Shown here piece after piece: positions 54,362 through 63,323 of a stretch of 64,000 nt of DNA. Position 1 is the stretch's first letter. Every line of letters starts with the position of its first letter. The notes under the pieces were generated by a model. It was not told the origin of the DNA. It saw only the letters and a list, made by a program, of their open reading frames with translations, and ran no database searches. A program made the translations under genes and the position numbers. Origin of the DNA: an uncultured Emergencia sp. (GTDB lineage Bacteria; Bacillota; Clostridia; Peptostreptococcales; Anaerovoracaceae); contig CAJFTU010000006.1 of the NCBI GenBank assembly GCA_904420065.1, positions 62,001-126,000 of the forward strand, in the 5' to 3' direction.

Positions 54362-56299
54362 TTACAGTTTTAAACCGAGACGATATCCGGTATGTATTGC
54401 GTCCATGATCTTACCAGGGAACACCGCATCGCCGATCAAATACGCTTCTTTGCCCTGCTCTTTCAGCTCTTTATACAGATCCTGCTCTACATCGGCGCCG
54501 AAAGCGTAGATTACCGTATCAGCCTCAATCTTTCTGGTCTTTCCCTTGTGCTCCACAATCACACCGTCTTCTGCGATCTCCAGCGGCGTGGTCAGTGTAC
54601 AGATTTCCATGTCGGTCTCTTTGATCCTCTCCGAATAAGCCAGGAAGTCCGTAGCCGCTACGCCTTTCATGATCGTTGCTTTTCTGCCTACCAGCGTAAC
54701 ATCGTGACCTGTTTCGGACAGATACAGCGCCGTTTCGGATCCGACCAGGCCTACGCCCAGAACGACCACCTTCTTGCCCGCCTTTGCTTTTCCGTTCAGC
54801 ACATCGAAAGCGTCCACTGCGATTTCATGTTCGATTCCAGGAAGGGTCGGTTTCTTGGACACGCTGCCGGTGGCGCATACAACCGCATCATACTGAGACA
54901 GATCCGAGGCCTTGGCTTCACTGTTGATTACCGGAATCTGCAGCTTCTCCACCGCTGTTATCATGGACTTGGTCAAAGCGCGGATATCCGATTTAAATTC
55001 CGGCACAGACGCTTCTTTGAGCTGACCTCCCAGTTCTCCTTTTTCGAATATCGTAACGTCATGTCCACGAAGTCTCAGTACGCGGGCCGCTTCCATTCCG
55101 CCAGGACCTCCTCCGACAACGGCGATATTGCGTTTCACCGCTGCCGGCTCGATCTCCAGTTCTCCTTCGCGGCTGATCACCGGATTTACCGCGCAGGTAA
55201 TCGCTTTGTACTGGAAGAAGGTTCTCTCCAGGCAGCCTTCGTTGCAGCGGATACACGGACGAATATCTTCCGATCTGTCTTCTTCCGCCTTTTTCGGCCA
55301 TTCCGGATCAGCCCAAAGCGGTCTGCCCAGTCCGATAAAGTCGCCTTTGCCGGAAGCGATGATTTCTTCCGCATATTCAGGAAGAGTGATCGATCCGGAA
55401 GCGATAACCGGTACGGATACTTCTTTTTTCACTGCCTCAGCCGCCCAAACGTTGTGACATACCGGAATTGCCATCGGAGAAACCTGATGAATCATCGTAT
55501 GGTGATCTCCGCCCGAAATGTGAAAAGCATCCATGCCTTCGTTTTCCAATGCCTTTGCCAATGCGATGGTATCTTCAATCGGGAAACCGTCCGGTTCGTA
55601 GTCCGTACCGCTGAGACGAATGGTAACCGGAAAATCAGGACCGACCTTCTTTCTCACATCCCGGATGATCTCGATGTAGATACGCATCCGGTTTTCCAGA
55701 CTTCCGCCGTACAGGTCCGTCCTGTGATTGGTTGTCGGAGAGAAGAAATTTGTCAACAGATAGCCGTGAGCCCCGTGCAGCTCTACCAGCTTGAATCCCG
55801 CCTGTTTCGCCCTGAGCGCCGAATCACCGAATGCGGAGACGATGTCTTTTATCTCCTCAATGGTCAGTACGTGAGGCACGGACTGCACGCCGTACTGATC
55901 CCACAGCTTTGGCCACGGAATGGCCGAAGGCGCGCAGATCGGCTGTGTTCCCAGGAATTTCTGCCGTCCGCAGTGCTCAATCTGAATCGCCGGAATTGCG
56001 CCCTGCTCTTCGATATTCTCCGCCAGCCATGCCAGACCAGGTATATGCTCGTTGCTGGATATACCCAGATGACAGTGGGCCGATTTCGCTCCGATATCAT
56101 CGACGTAAGCGTATTCCACGATGATCATCGCTGATCCGCCGGCAGCCTGTTTGCGATAGTAACGAACAAGCCGTTCGGAAACGGTTCCGTCCATGTTGCT
56201 CATGCCGGAAGACTGCGGCGCCTTCATAATGCGGTTCTTCAGTTCCAGTCCTCCGATCTTCGCCGGTGAAAACAGATGCGGAAACATTTTACTTGACAT
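54362..56299 (-). CDS. Old Yellow Enzyme-type NADH:flavin / 2-enoate reductase
   Basis: A 645-residue three-domain enzyme. The N-terminal OYE barrel (residues 1-330: HLFSPAKIGGLELKNRIMKAP, FFSPTTNHRTDLYGGSLENRMRI) binds FMN. A Cys cluster follows (CIRCNEGCLERTF...C, about 345-365), binding [4Fe-4S]. The C-terminal half is a FAD/NAD(P) pyridine-nucleotide reductase (VGGGPGGMEAARVLRLRGH, LGVGLVGSETALYL). This is the FadH/BaiCD/2-enoate reductase layout, reducing activated C=C bonds. Substrate unknown. It is divergent from a Crp/Fnr regulator across 123 bases containing a palindrome. Confidence 0.92.
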   Translation of the reverse strand: MSSKMFPHLFSPAKIGGLELKNRIMKAPQSSGMSNMDGTVSERLVRYYRKQAAGGSAMIIVEYAYVDDIGAKSAHCHLGISSNEHIPGLAWLAENIEEQGAIPAIQIEHCGRQKFLGTQPICAPSAIPWPKLWDQYGVQSVPHVLTIEEIKDIVSAFGDSALRAKQAGFKLVELHGAHGYLLTNFFSPTTNHRTDLYGGSLENRMRIYIEIIRDVRKKVGPDFPVTIRLSGTDYEPDGFPIEDTIALAKALENEGMDAFHISGGDHHTMIHQVSPMAIPVCHNVWAAEAVKKEVSVPVIASGSITLPEYAEEIIASGKGDFIGLGRPLWADPEWPKKAEEDRSEDIRPCIRCNEGCLERTFFQYKAITCAVNPVISREGELEIEPAAVKRNIAVVGGGPGGMEAARVLRLRGHDVTIFEKGELGGQLKEASVPEFKSDIRALTKSMITAVEKLQIPVINSEAKASDLSQYDAVVCATGSVSKKPTLPGIEHEIAVDAFDVLNGKAKAGKKVVVLGVGLVGSETALYLSETGHDVTLVGRKATIMKGVAATDFLAYSERIKETDMEICTLTTPLEIAEDGVIVEHKGKTRKIEADTVIYAFGADVEQDLYKELKEQGKEAYLIGDAVFPGKIMDAIHTGYRLGLKL

Positions 56300-56371
56300 T
56301 TTGGTCCTCCTTTATTGTCCGATTTGGATTTATGTATTATAATAGGATTATATTCGGATTGATAAAAAAAA

Positions 56372-56393
56372 AACAATATCATGTGATACTGTT
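56372..56393. promoter_or_regulatory. Candidate Crp/Fnr-type operator
   Basis: AACAATATCA-TG-TGATACTGTT: a palindrome with 10-base arms and one mismatch, in the 123-base divergent region between the OYE gene and the Crp/Fnr gene. The inner TATCA..TGATA is like Crp/Fnr-family half-sites. It is the best candidate for the site used by the adjacent regulator. Confidence 0.55.
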
Positions 56394-56422
56394 TTTCGAT
56401 ATTTTTTTAACGGAGAGGCGAA

Positions 56423-57121
56423 ATGCAAAAAAAAGACAATCCGGCCCGGTCTTCTTCTTTTGGCTTTATCTTAGAAAACGATTTAAAGGCGTATCGCCGC
56501 TTCCTCCTCGACAGCGGTCTCCCTCAGGTTTCCTTCCCGAGAGGAACCGTCATCACCGGAAGCGGCACCGCATCTTCAGGCGTCTTCTTTCTTCTGGATG
56601 GCGTGGTCAAAGTCAGCGTTACCAACATACACGGGTACGAGCGAATTCTGGGTTATCACAAGAAAAATTCTCTGTTCGCCATGGACGGACTGAAGCACAG
56701 CGAAAAAGTCGTCGTAACCACCACCGCCGTCACACCGGTTTCCGCGCTGAAACTTTCTTCAGAGGATCTCGCCGATCTCTTTAGAAAGGATTTCCGGTTC
56801 GCTTCCGACGTAGTCCGCTACTACGGAGAAGTTCTGAAGCTGATGTGCTACGACGCGGAATCCCAGACCAGCAACAGCGTAAAAGCCAAGCTGGCCAACT
56901 TCATCGTCTTGTATATGCAGAGCGAAGACTACCGCACCTTAGGGTATCTTCCCTTCTCTCAGTCTGAGCTGTCCTCTGCTGTAGGCGCCTCCCGAGTTCA
57001 GATCGCCCGTATCTGCGCCGAACTCAGCCGGGAAGGACTGATCGCCAGCGAAAAGAAAAAGGTCTATATCCTGAAACCGGAGAAAATTCGCAAACTGGTT
57101 TCCTATCACGGATTCGCCTGA
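56423..57121 (+). CDS. Crp/Fnr-family transcriptional regulator
   Basis: A 232-residue regulator: N-terminal cyclic-nucleotide-binding-like domain (RGTVITGSGTASSGVFFLLDG), dimerisation helix, and C-terminal HTH (PFSQSELSSAVGASRVQIARICAELSREGLI). The Cys ligands of an O2-sensing Fnr cluster are absent, so it is likely a small-molecule sensor. It is divergent from the OYE gene, its probable target, and may also regulate itself through the palindrome at 56372. An AACGGAGAGG sequence precedes the start. Confidence 0.92.
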   Translation: MQKKDNPARSSSFGFILENDLKAYRRFLLDSGLPQVSFPRGTVITGSGTASSGVFFLLDGVVKVSVTNIHGYERILGYHKKNSLFAMDGLKHSEKVVVTTTAVTPVSALKLSSEDLADLFRKDFRFASDVVRYYGEVLKLMCYDAESQTSNSVKAKLANFIVLYMQSEDYRTLGYLPFSQSELSSAVGASRVQIARICAELSREGLIASEKKKVYILKPEKIRKLVSYHGFA

Positions 57122-57153
57122 GGACCGGGAATCGCCTGCTCTTCTGCCGCCGT

Positions 57154-58059
57154 TTACTGCTTGGCTTTCCTGTAGCCTGCCTCCTTTGCTTCATCTTCTG
57201 TGTGAAAAATCACCAGGTTAGGCGAATCTTCCATCAGATCGTAGTCTCTCTGACCCGGCATGTGGTAAATCTTTGACCGTTTGTTTCCTCGGATTTCCAT
57301 CTTTTCACTGCCATCTTCACTGTCGCTTTCCTGCTCGGAAGACGCTCTGCTGCTTCCGTCCGAATAGTCGATTTCCACCCCCGGCTGAACGTTATAGACA
57401 AAGACATTGAAGCAGATACCCTCGCCTTCATCCTCCACAGACAGCGCCTCCATCTGCACGCCTCTGGCCACAAGATCGTTTCCCTCGAAGACCGGAACCA
57501 CCCGATACATCACGTGATTTCCCGTTTCCTTCACATAGTCGGCTACCATATTTTCAAACGGAAGCATTCCTTCTACATTCATGTACCGCGTTCCCGTGAT
57601 CAGGTTCTCCTCATTGGCATTTTCCCCGGAAAGCTGATACCCGATCAGGTGACAGCGATTGTAGAGGTATTTTCCGTCGACAAAATCATACTTTACCGTA
57701 TGCCAGCCGGTAGGTTTGACCTGACCTATACTGCCTCTCTCTTCTAAAGGCATCAGTTCCGTTCCGATTTCGGCGTAAGCCTCTCCGCACCGCTGAAGAT
57801 TATCCAAAGAACTGTAGGTTTCAAAAGCCTCCCCGGTCATATCTTCTTCTGCAAATTCAGGTACGTTTCCGTTAACCTCACAGTATGGTTTCCCGCTGTA
57901 ATCGGGTATTTCCTCCATAGAGACTATCTTTGAAGCGCCTTCCTGACTCTGGTCTCCCGACAGCGTTTCTGCAGAAAACTGGCCGCACGCCGTAGAGGAA
58001 AAAAGAGAAAACAGCAGCGCCAAAGTCAATAGCAGTCCGGCAGTTGTCTTTTTTTTCAT
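57154..58059 (-). CDS. Secreted DNA/RNA non-specific endonuclease (lipoprotein)
   Basis: A 301-residue exported nuclease. The signal peptide (MKKKTTAGLLLTLALLFSL) ends in a lipobox-like STAC (Cys about 25). The nuclease core has YNRCHLIGYQLSGENANEENLITGTRYMNVEGML; the catalytic His is in the RCH triplet, where the textbook motif is DRGH, a variant I also associate with Firmicutes relatives. An acidic linker and a small C-terminal domain (HTEDEAKEAGYRKAKQ) follow. I prefer ATG 58059 (AAGGA seven bases upstream); ATG 58065 overlaps the upstream stop as ATGA and is also possible. It could serve in nutrient DNA use or uptake. Confidence 0.85.
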   Translation of the reverse strand: MKKKTTAGLLLTLALLFSLFSSTACGQFSAETLSGDQSQEGASKIVSMEEIPDYSGKPYCEVNGNVPEFAEEDMTGEAFETYSSLDNLQRCGEAYAEIGTELMPLEERGSIGQVKPTGWHTVKYDFVDGKYLYNRCHLIGYQLSGENANEENLITGTRYMNVEGMLPFENMVADYVKETGNHVMYRVVPVFEGNDLVARGVQMEALSVEDEGEGICFNVFVYNVQPGVEIDYSDGSSRASSEQESDSEDGSEKMEIRGNKRSKIYHMPGQRDYDLMEDSPNLVIFHTEDEAKEAGYRKAKQ

Positions 58060-58061
58060 CT

Positions 58062-58472
58062 TCATATCCTTTCTAACATCAGTCTGGTTATTCTGTCGTG
58101 GGAAGATCCAGGAAATTCCTTTTGTTCCTTCATCCGAAATGTATCAAGGCTTTCGGTAAAGAAAACGTCCGCCGGATATCTTCTGTTCCACTGATAGATG
58201 ATCAGCTTTTCCACCTGTTTAAAATAACGGTTGATATCTCCGTCCTCGATATAGCACCAGCCATCTTCTGTACAGATTTCCAGATACCGTGGAGAAACCG
58301 TTATCCGAGGCCCGCTGAGACCGGCAAAGAGATCGGACGAGTAGGGACTCAAATACAGGTCCTTGCCTTCAAGGAGCCGGCACAGGTCTTCCCGCTGTTT
58401 CAGATCTCTGCTCTGCCGCCTGCCGTTAAACATCATTCCGTTACACTGGTCGACACAGATTACCGCATTCAA
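58062..58472 (-). CDS. Conserved protein coupled to the nuclease gene
   Basis: A 136-residue, probably cytosolic protein: MNAVICVDQCNGMMFNGRRQSRD at the start, then a Tyr-rich core (YLSPYSSDLF, GWCYIEDGDINRYF) and a basic C-terminus. No signal peptide. I recall similar small proteins next to this nuclease in other Clostridia, but no function is known and some database labels for them are doubtful. Its stop overlaps the nuclease start region (ATGA), so the two are translated together. Confidence 0.7.
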   Translation of the reverse strand: MNAVICVDQCNGMMFNGRRQSRDLKQREDLCRLLEGKDLYLSPYSSDLFAGLSGPRITVSPRYLEICTEDGWCYIEDGDINRYFKQVEKLIIYQWNRRYPADVFFTESLDTFRMKEQKEFPGSSHDRITRLMLERI

Positions 58473-58490
58473 GTTCTCTCATCTCCTTCC

Positions 58491-59336
58491 CTATCTGACA
58501 GAACTCCGGGACAGAATATCCCTGTCGCAATTTTCCAAAACCATTTCATCGGCCGCCATCACGTAAAAGAATATTCCGGTGTCCCACTCTTTGAAGTACT
58601 TTCCGTATACTCTTCCCTTCATGTTAACCGGAGCAAAAGGCTCCGTATCTTTATCGTCAGGAGACCATCCCGGTGAACCGTACTGCAGATAGGAGCGGCG
58701 AAATCCGTCCCTTTCGTGACAGGTACCGTTCATGGTCAAATCCGCATCCACCCTGGTCCAGCCGTTGCTTCCCGCGTAGTTCAGATCCCGCTTCACCTCC
58801 GTGACATTCCACTGGAAGACCTGTTTATCGGCTTCAATTCCGAAGTCTGCAAGCACCAGATTCTGATAGTCGAAGCGGGGAACCTGGGCCGCCATCTCCA
58901 CGTTCAGGCTGCCGTTTTCGGTAAACCCATAGGGAAGCCCTTTGCCATCCCTGCCCGAGAGCAGATACGCACCATAGAATCCGCAGTAGTACGGAGAATG
59001 AGGATCGTAAAGGCGGCTGCATCCCTTGAGCTGATCAAAGGCGGGAAAATTATACAGTATGGTCAGCCGCAGCCCACTCTCTCCGGCAAAATCAGAAAAG
59101 GCCCTGTCTGCGTTAAAGGTCATGACAAAAGGGTACCAGTCGTCAGCTTCCGTTTCATCTCCGCCGGGCACCGACAGTTCTATGCCCTTTTCCTCCATCA
59201 GACTTTCGCTTTCATTTACCGCGCTGTACACATTCATGATCAGCAGGCTCAGGGGATATCGAGAAAAGGGCGTGCAGATGAAAACGACGATCGCAAGAAG
59301 AATCGCCCCGACTGCAATTTTTTTCTTTTTCAACAA
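58491..59336 (-). CDS. Membrane-anchored or exported protein, unknown function
   Basis: A 281-residue protein with an N-terminal helix (KIAVGAILLAIVVFICTPF) after a basic start and no lipobox, so anchored with the rest outside. The ectodomain is rich in aromatic residues and Gly (YYCGFYGAYLLSG, WNVTEVKRDLNYAG, GWSPDD), with a repeat-free mixed composition. No family recognised. It is 18 bases upstream of the nuclease partner gene and codirectional, so probably forms an operon with it. Confidence 0.65.
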   Translation of the reverse strand: MLKKKKIAVGAILLAIVVFICTPFSRYPLSLLIMNVYSAVNESESLMEEKGIELSVPGGDETEADDWYPFVMTFNADRAFSDFAGESGLRLTILYNFPAFDQLKGCSRLYDPHSPYYCGFYGAYLLSGRDGKGLPYGFTENGSLNVEMAAQVPRFDYQNLVLADFGIEADKQVFQWNVTEVKRDLNYAGSNGWTRVDADLTMNGTCHERDGFRRSYLQYGSPGWSPDDKDTEPFAPVNMKGRVYGKYFKEWDTGIFFYVMAADEMVLENCDRDILSRSSVR

Positions 59337-59389
59337 ACTTCCTCCCTGTCTTGGTTCTGTATTCTGCCTCTCTGCAGCCAGCCCGGCCG

Positions 59390-59940
59390 AAAGCTCCGCC
59401 GCCTGGCTGCGGCGTATAGAGGATCATATGCAGAGTGATCGTTCCGCTGCCTGCGTTTCTATAGGCATGAGCCGTATCTCCCCTGAACCGTATGCTTTCG
59501 CTTTCCTCAACGGTAAACGTCTTTTCCCCATTTCAATCTGGAACATTCCACAAAAAACCGTAATATATTCGACGGTTCCGCGCAAATGAGGCTCAGATTG
59601 ATCGAAACTGCCCTCATCCATTTCCAGATAATAGATTGCAAAAACTGCCCTCTTATTGTCTTGTCGGGAAAGACCGGGTAGTTTGAATCCGTCCTTCGTC
59701 TCCAAGAAGTGGCTTCATTTCCGATGTCCTGACCATTTCGCATGAAAATTCTACTCACATAGTCAGCGCATCGAAGGATACTTTTGCAATCCGTTGATTA
59801 TCTTCGAGAGGGTTAAAATCGTTGGATTTCCGTTATATTGTACATTTCTGCATTTCTTCTGTAAAGGGGAAACTTCTCTCCGGCAGGAAGAAATCAGCGA
59901 CAACCATATTGGGGTTCTCACTGCGGTCGGCGCTTCCGGC
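59390..59940 (-). pseudogene. Decayed XRE-cupin transcriptional regulator
   Basis: The 770-base gap between the exported protein and the anti-sigma gene holds fragments of one regulator in three frames. Frame pieces in order: an HTH remnant (GNPTILTLSKIINGL), then KVSFDALTM in another frame with a stop, then the cupin domain (GLSRQDNKRAVFAIYYLEMDEGSF ... GTVEYITVFCGMF), and after a further shift near 59530 the cupin end (TFTVEESESIRFRGDTAHAYRNAG). At least three disruptions and no intact start make it a pseudogene. One shift is at a GGGGAAAA run, where an error is possible, but the others are not. Confidence 0.75.
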
Positions 59941-60020
59941 ATCTTCAACTGTTCTCCGAAAACCGTAATCTGATCATGGCCCGCTTCTCTGTTATTACGC
60001 TCTTTCCTTTTCCCTTCTGT

Positions 60021-60057
60021 AAAAAATAGGACGCGCAGGCGATATAGCCCCGCGTCC
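60021..60057 (-). terminator. Terminator of the ECF sigma/anti-sigma operon
   Basis: Minus strand GGACGCG, structured loop, CGCGTCC, then TATTTTTT, about 50 bases after the anti-sigma stop. Confidence 0.9.
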
Positions 60058-60107
60058 AAACCGTCCGTTATGTTTTATACAAGGCACGGAAAAACCGCTT
60101 CTCTCTC

Positions 60108-61103
60108 CTATCTGAAACTGCTGTAGTACACTTTGTCCACGGTAAATTGAACATAGTCCACCGAATCCAGATACGCGATAATTTCATCTCTCGTTCCTGA
60201 AATACAGTAATTTTTCGTTTCAAAAGTTTCCGTGCTCTTGGCCGAGGAAATCAACTCATCGAAAAAGTCTGCCCGTGGCTTCCACATCGTATTCCCGCTG
60301 TACATACCCAGACTTTTCCACAAATCCAAGTTATCCCGCAGCGTCTGCAAATTCTCAATATAAGCGGCTTTCAGTTCAGCGGCGCTAAGCTCCTGACGCA
60401 GATCGGCATCGCCGGAACTGCCGCAGAGGTTCATCCGAATTCCCGCCTGAAAATCACATTCCGGCTGATATACCTGCACCCATTCCAAACGCAGATCATC
60501 ACTGTCCATTCTTCTGTTCAGCGCTTCAATCTCCTGGGCCTCCTCTGCGGAAATACTCAGATACAGGCAGGAGGTTTCCGGCAGCAATTTTATCTCGGAA
60601 AGCATACGCTCGCTTTCCCGCTTACTGTCCTCACTTTCCGAGAAATTCCCTGCGGAGAAAACGGTCCTTCCCTTGCTGTCCTCAACGACGGAAAGTTCTC
60701 CCCTGTTCAGTTCCATGATCACGTCGGTATTTCCCACTGTGATCGATTCCCTGTGATCCGCCATGTTCACATACAGTGTGTAGCAGCCGAAACCTTCCCG
60801 TTCCGCGGAAACCCCCAGCACTTCATTATACGGATACATGGTTTCGTAATAAGCCCGAAGCAGGCGCAGCATCTGGCTGGAATTTCCCTCACTGAGCTTT
60901 ACTCCGTTGGGGTAAAAGAGATCCACAAACGGACTGATCCCCAGAAAAATCACTACCACTGTTAGGACGACGGCAATTGATGTCTTCATCGCTGCCTTTC
61001 GCATTTTCTTTCGGATAATCTGCTCAACGGCCCGATCCAGATCGGGATTCTGCTCCATCGCCAGATCGTCAAGTTCTCTTTCTATCTCTTTAATCCTGTC
61101 CAT
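60108..61103 (-). CDS. Anti-sigma factor with sigma-regulator N- and C-terminal domains
   Basis: A 331-residue single-pass membrane protein. An acidic cytoplasmic N-terminus (about 45 residues; LDRAVEQIIRKKMRKAAMKTS) precedes a membrane helix (SIAVVLTVVVIFLGISPF), and the large ectodomain matches the Sigma_reg_N/Sigma_reg_C anti-sigma architecture of Firmicutes (NEVLGVSAEREGFGCYTLYVN; TRDEIIAYLDSVDYVQFTVDKV). It should hold the adjacent ECF sigma factor at the membrane until a surface signal is received. Its start overlaps the sigma gene by 14 bases. The signal is not known. Confidence 0.85.
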   Translation of the reverse strand: MDRIKEIERELDDLAMEQNPDLDRAVEQIIRKKMRKAAMKTSIAVVLTVVVIFLGISPFVDLFYPNGVKLSEGNSSQMLRLLRAYYETMYPYNEVLGVSAEREGFGCYTLYVNMADHRESITVGNTDVIMELNRGELSVVEDSKGRTVFSAGNFSESEDSKRESERMLSEIKLLPETSCLYLSISAEEAQEIEALNRRMDSDDLRLEWVQVYQPECDFQAGIRMNLCGSSGDADLRQELSAAELKAAYIENLQTLRDNLDLWKSLGMYSGNTMWKPRADFFDELISSAKSTETFETKNYCISGTRDEIIAYLDSVDYVQFTVDKVYYSSFR

Positions 61104-61596
61104 CTTCCTCCTCCTTCATCTTGAGAAGCATCTTCTTCGCCCGTGATTTAATCTGTCTCACGTTTTCTTCAGACATTCCCCGGTTTTCGGCGATCTCCCT
61201 GTTAGACAGCTGAAGATATACGCTGTCGATCATGATCTCCCGAAATTTCAGGGGGAGCAGAGAAATCATTCCGGAAAGCCTGATCCGCTCCTCTTTCTTT
61301 ATATAAGCAGACAGGAGATCCTCCTGAGCGCTCAGCTGTGATTCGTCGAAAGGCTGATCCGACTGTCTGCCGGCAGATCTCTGCAGGTTATAGAAGTCGT
61401 TGCGCAGGACCTTGCCCGCCCAGCAGAGAAAGCTTCCGCCCGGGCGATAGGAAAGGATCGCCTTCAGAAATACCCCCTGAACCAGGTCTTCCGCAGAACT
61501 TCTGTCGTGGGTATACGAACAGGCGATAATCATCAGCTGATTATAGTATTGCGTATAAAGCTGTTCAAGACAGCGCTGTCCATCCTTCCCTTTCAA
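61090..61596 (-). CDS. ECF-type RNA polymerase sigma factor
   Basis: A 168-residue sigma-70 family factor with region 2 (QYYNQLMIIACSYTHDRSSAEDLVQGVFLKAI) and region 4 (LSNREIAENRGMSEENVRQIKSRAKKML), no regions 1 or 3. The start is TTG at 61596, with AGGAGG eight bases upstream. It heads an operon with its anti-sigma. TGTCACAATTT lies 60-70 bases upstream and resembles ECF -35 elements, consistent with autoregulation, but I cannot fix the -10. Confidence 0.92.
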   Translation of the reverse strand: MKGKDGQRCLEQLYTQYYNQLMIIACSYTHDRSSAEDLVQGVFLKAILSYRPGGSFLCWAGKVLRNDFYNLQRSAGRQSDQPFDESQLSAQEDLLSAYIKKEERIRLSGMISLLPLKFREIMIDSVYLQLSNREIAENRGMSEENVRQIKSRAKKMLLKMKEEEDGQD

Positions 61597-61684
61597 TTGA
61601 CGTTCCTCCTCATCACTGCATCACTGCTCTTTCCTCTCTGCAATATAAACAATGCAGCGCTCAAATTGTGACAGCTTTTCAGTT

Positions 61685-61941
61685 TTTTTATTATACCTCT
61701 TCCCATCTTCGGACTGCAAGAGCCACCGCTCCAAAAGACAGGCTACTCCCGGAAAAGGGCTTTACGGACGGCCGCAGAGCCGATTACCGACTCCATGGAC
61801 GCTCTGTGGCACGATTTCCGCAGCCGGCTCTTCTTTGGACTGACCGACGAGGAGATCAGCCTTTACCATCGCGTCAGCCGACAAATCAACAAAAATGCCT
61901 ATCGAATGTTCAACGAAAAGGGGGATGAAAAAAATGAATGA
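61685..61941 (+). pseudogene. C-terminal remnant of a MarR-family regulator
   Basis: The 337-base gap upstream of the MATE gene contains an open frame without a start or HTH whose last 60 or so residues (AAEPITDSMDALW...FFGLTDEEISLYHRVSRQINKNAYRMF) are the C-terminal dimerisation helix of a MarR regulator. Its stop (61939-61941) overlaps the MATE start by 8 bases, as when both were one operon. The N-terminal two thirds are gone, so the pump has lost its adjacent regulator. Confidence 0.7.
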
Positions 61942-63298
61942 CGATAAAGATTTTCTGGGTAAAGAACCCATCGGCAAACTTCTGCTGAAGCTTTCCCTGC
62001 CTACCGTAGCCGCCCAGATCATCAATATGCTGTATAACATTGTAGACAGAATTTACATCGGTCATATTCCGCAGACCGGTACCCTTGCACTGACCGGCGT
62101 GGGCGTCTGCATGCCGCTGATCATGATCGTCACCGCCTTTGCCGCCTTCGTCGGTTTCGGCGGCGCGCCGAGAGCTTCCATCTTCATGGGAAGAAACGAT
62201 CATAAGATGGCGGAAAAGACACTGGGCAACTGCTTCACCGTACAGATCGCCATCGCAGTGATCCTTACGGTGGTTCTGCTTCTGTGGAATCGGGATTTTC
62301 TCTTGGCCTTCGGCGCCAGCAGCAACACGGTTGAATACGGCGTGGCCTACATGAACATATACGCCGCAGGAACCATCTTCGTGCAGATCACTCTGGGCAT
62401 GAACACATTTATCACCGCACAGGGATTCGCCAAGACTTCCATGCTTTCTGTACTGATTGGCGCAGTAGCCAATATTATACTCGATCCGATCTTCATCTTC
62501 GGATTTGACATGGGAGTTCGGGGTGCGGCTCTGGCTACCGTTATCTCCCAGGCTATGTCCTGCATCTGGGTACTATCCTTTCTCTTTGGAAAGAAGACCC
62601 ATCTGAAAATAAAGAGAGAAAACATGAAGTTGGAGAAAATCGTCATCCTGCCCAGCCTGACCCTTGGCCTGTCCTCTTTCATCATGCAGGCCAGCGAAAG
62701 CATCATCTCCATATGCTTTAACTCTTCACTGCTGACATACGGCGGAGATATCGCCGTGGGCGCTATGACCATACTCACCAGCGTAATGCAGTTCGCAATG
62801 CTTCCTCTTCAGGGACTTGGACAGGGAGCGCAGCCGATCATCAGCTACAACTACGGAGCGCGCAATGGAGCTCGGGTCAAGGATACCTTTAAACTGCTGC
62901 TGAAGTCCAGCCTCTGCTATTCCACTTTGCTCTGGCTGCTCATCATGGTCTTCCCTCAGCTCTTCGCCGCCATGTTCACCACCGATCCTGCTCTGCTCCA
63001 GTTTACGAAAAAAGCGCTTCGGCTCTATATGGCCTGTCTGCTGCTCTTCGGCATCCAAATTGCCTGTCAGATGACCTTTACTTCTCTCGGAAAAGCAAAG
63101 GCCTCCATACTGGTCGCCGTAATGCGGAAATTTATCCTGTTGATTCCGCTGATCTACATCATGCCTCATATCTTCACGGCGGATCAGACGATGGCCGTAT
63201 ACATGGCAGAGCCGATAGCCGATTTTCTCGCGGTAACCTTTACCAGCTTCCTGTTTGCCAATCAGTTTAAAAAGGTCCTCCGGGAAATATCCTCTTAA
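61934..63298 (+). CDS. MATE-family efflux transporter
   Basis: A 454-residue, 12-helix protein of the MATE family, exchanging cationic drugs or metabolites for Na+ or H+. The two-fold repeat is visible: LSLPTVAAQIINMLYNIVDRIYIG (first half) and ILTSVMQFAMLPLQGLGQGAQPIISYNYGA (second half). The start at 61934 (MNDDKDFLG) follows AAGGGGG by nine bases; an upstream ATG sits on that site. It overlaps the stop of a MarR remnant. Substrate unknown. Confidence 0.92.
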   Translation: MNDDKDFLGKEPIGKLLLKLSLPTVAAQIINMLYNIVDRIYIGHIPQTGTLALTGVGVCMPLIMIVTAFAAFVGFGGAPRASIFMGRNDHKMAEKTLGNCFTVQIAIAVILTVVLLLWNRDFLLAFGASSNTVEYGVAYMNIYAAGTIFVQITLGMNTFITAQGFAKTSMLSVLIGAVANIILDPIFIFGFDMGVRGAALATVISQAMSCIWVLSFLFGKKTHLKIKRENMKLEKIVILPSLTLGLSSFIMQASESIISICFNSSLLTYGGDIAVGAMTILTSVMQFAMLPLQGLGQGAQPIISYNYGARNGARVKDTFKLLLKSSLCYSTLLWLLIMVFPQLFAAMFTTDPALLQFTKKALRLYMACLLLFGIQIACQMTFTSLGKAKASILVAVMRKFILLIPLIYIMPHIFTADQTMAVYMAEPIADFLAVTFTSFLFANQFKKVLREISS

Positions 63299-63323
63299 GA
63301 ATCCTCATGGATGGTATGACGGA

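Noticed and set aside
57154..58059. Nuclease inactive because DRGH is NRCH
   Set aside because: The catalytic His and surrounding GYQLSGENAN...NVEGML core are intact, and I associate the RCH form with Firmicutes relatives, so there is no good reason to call it inactive.
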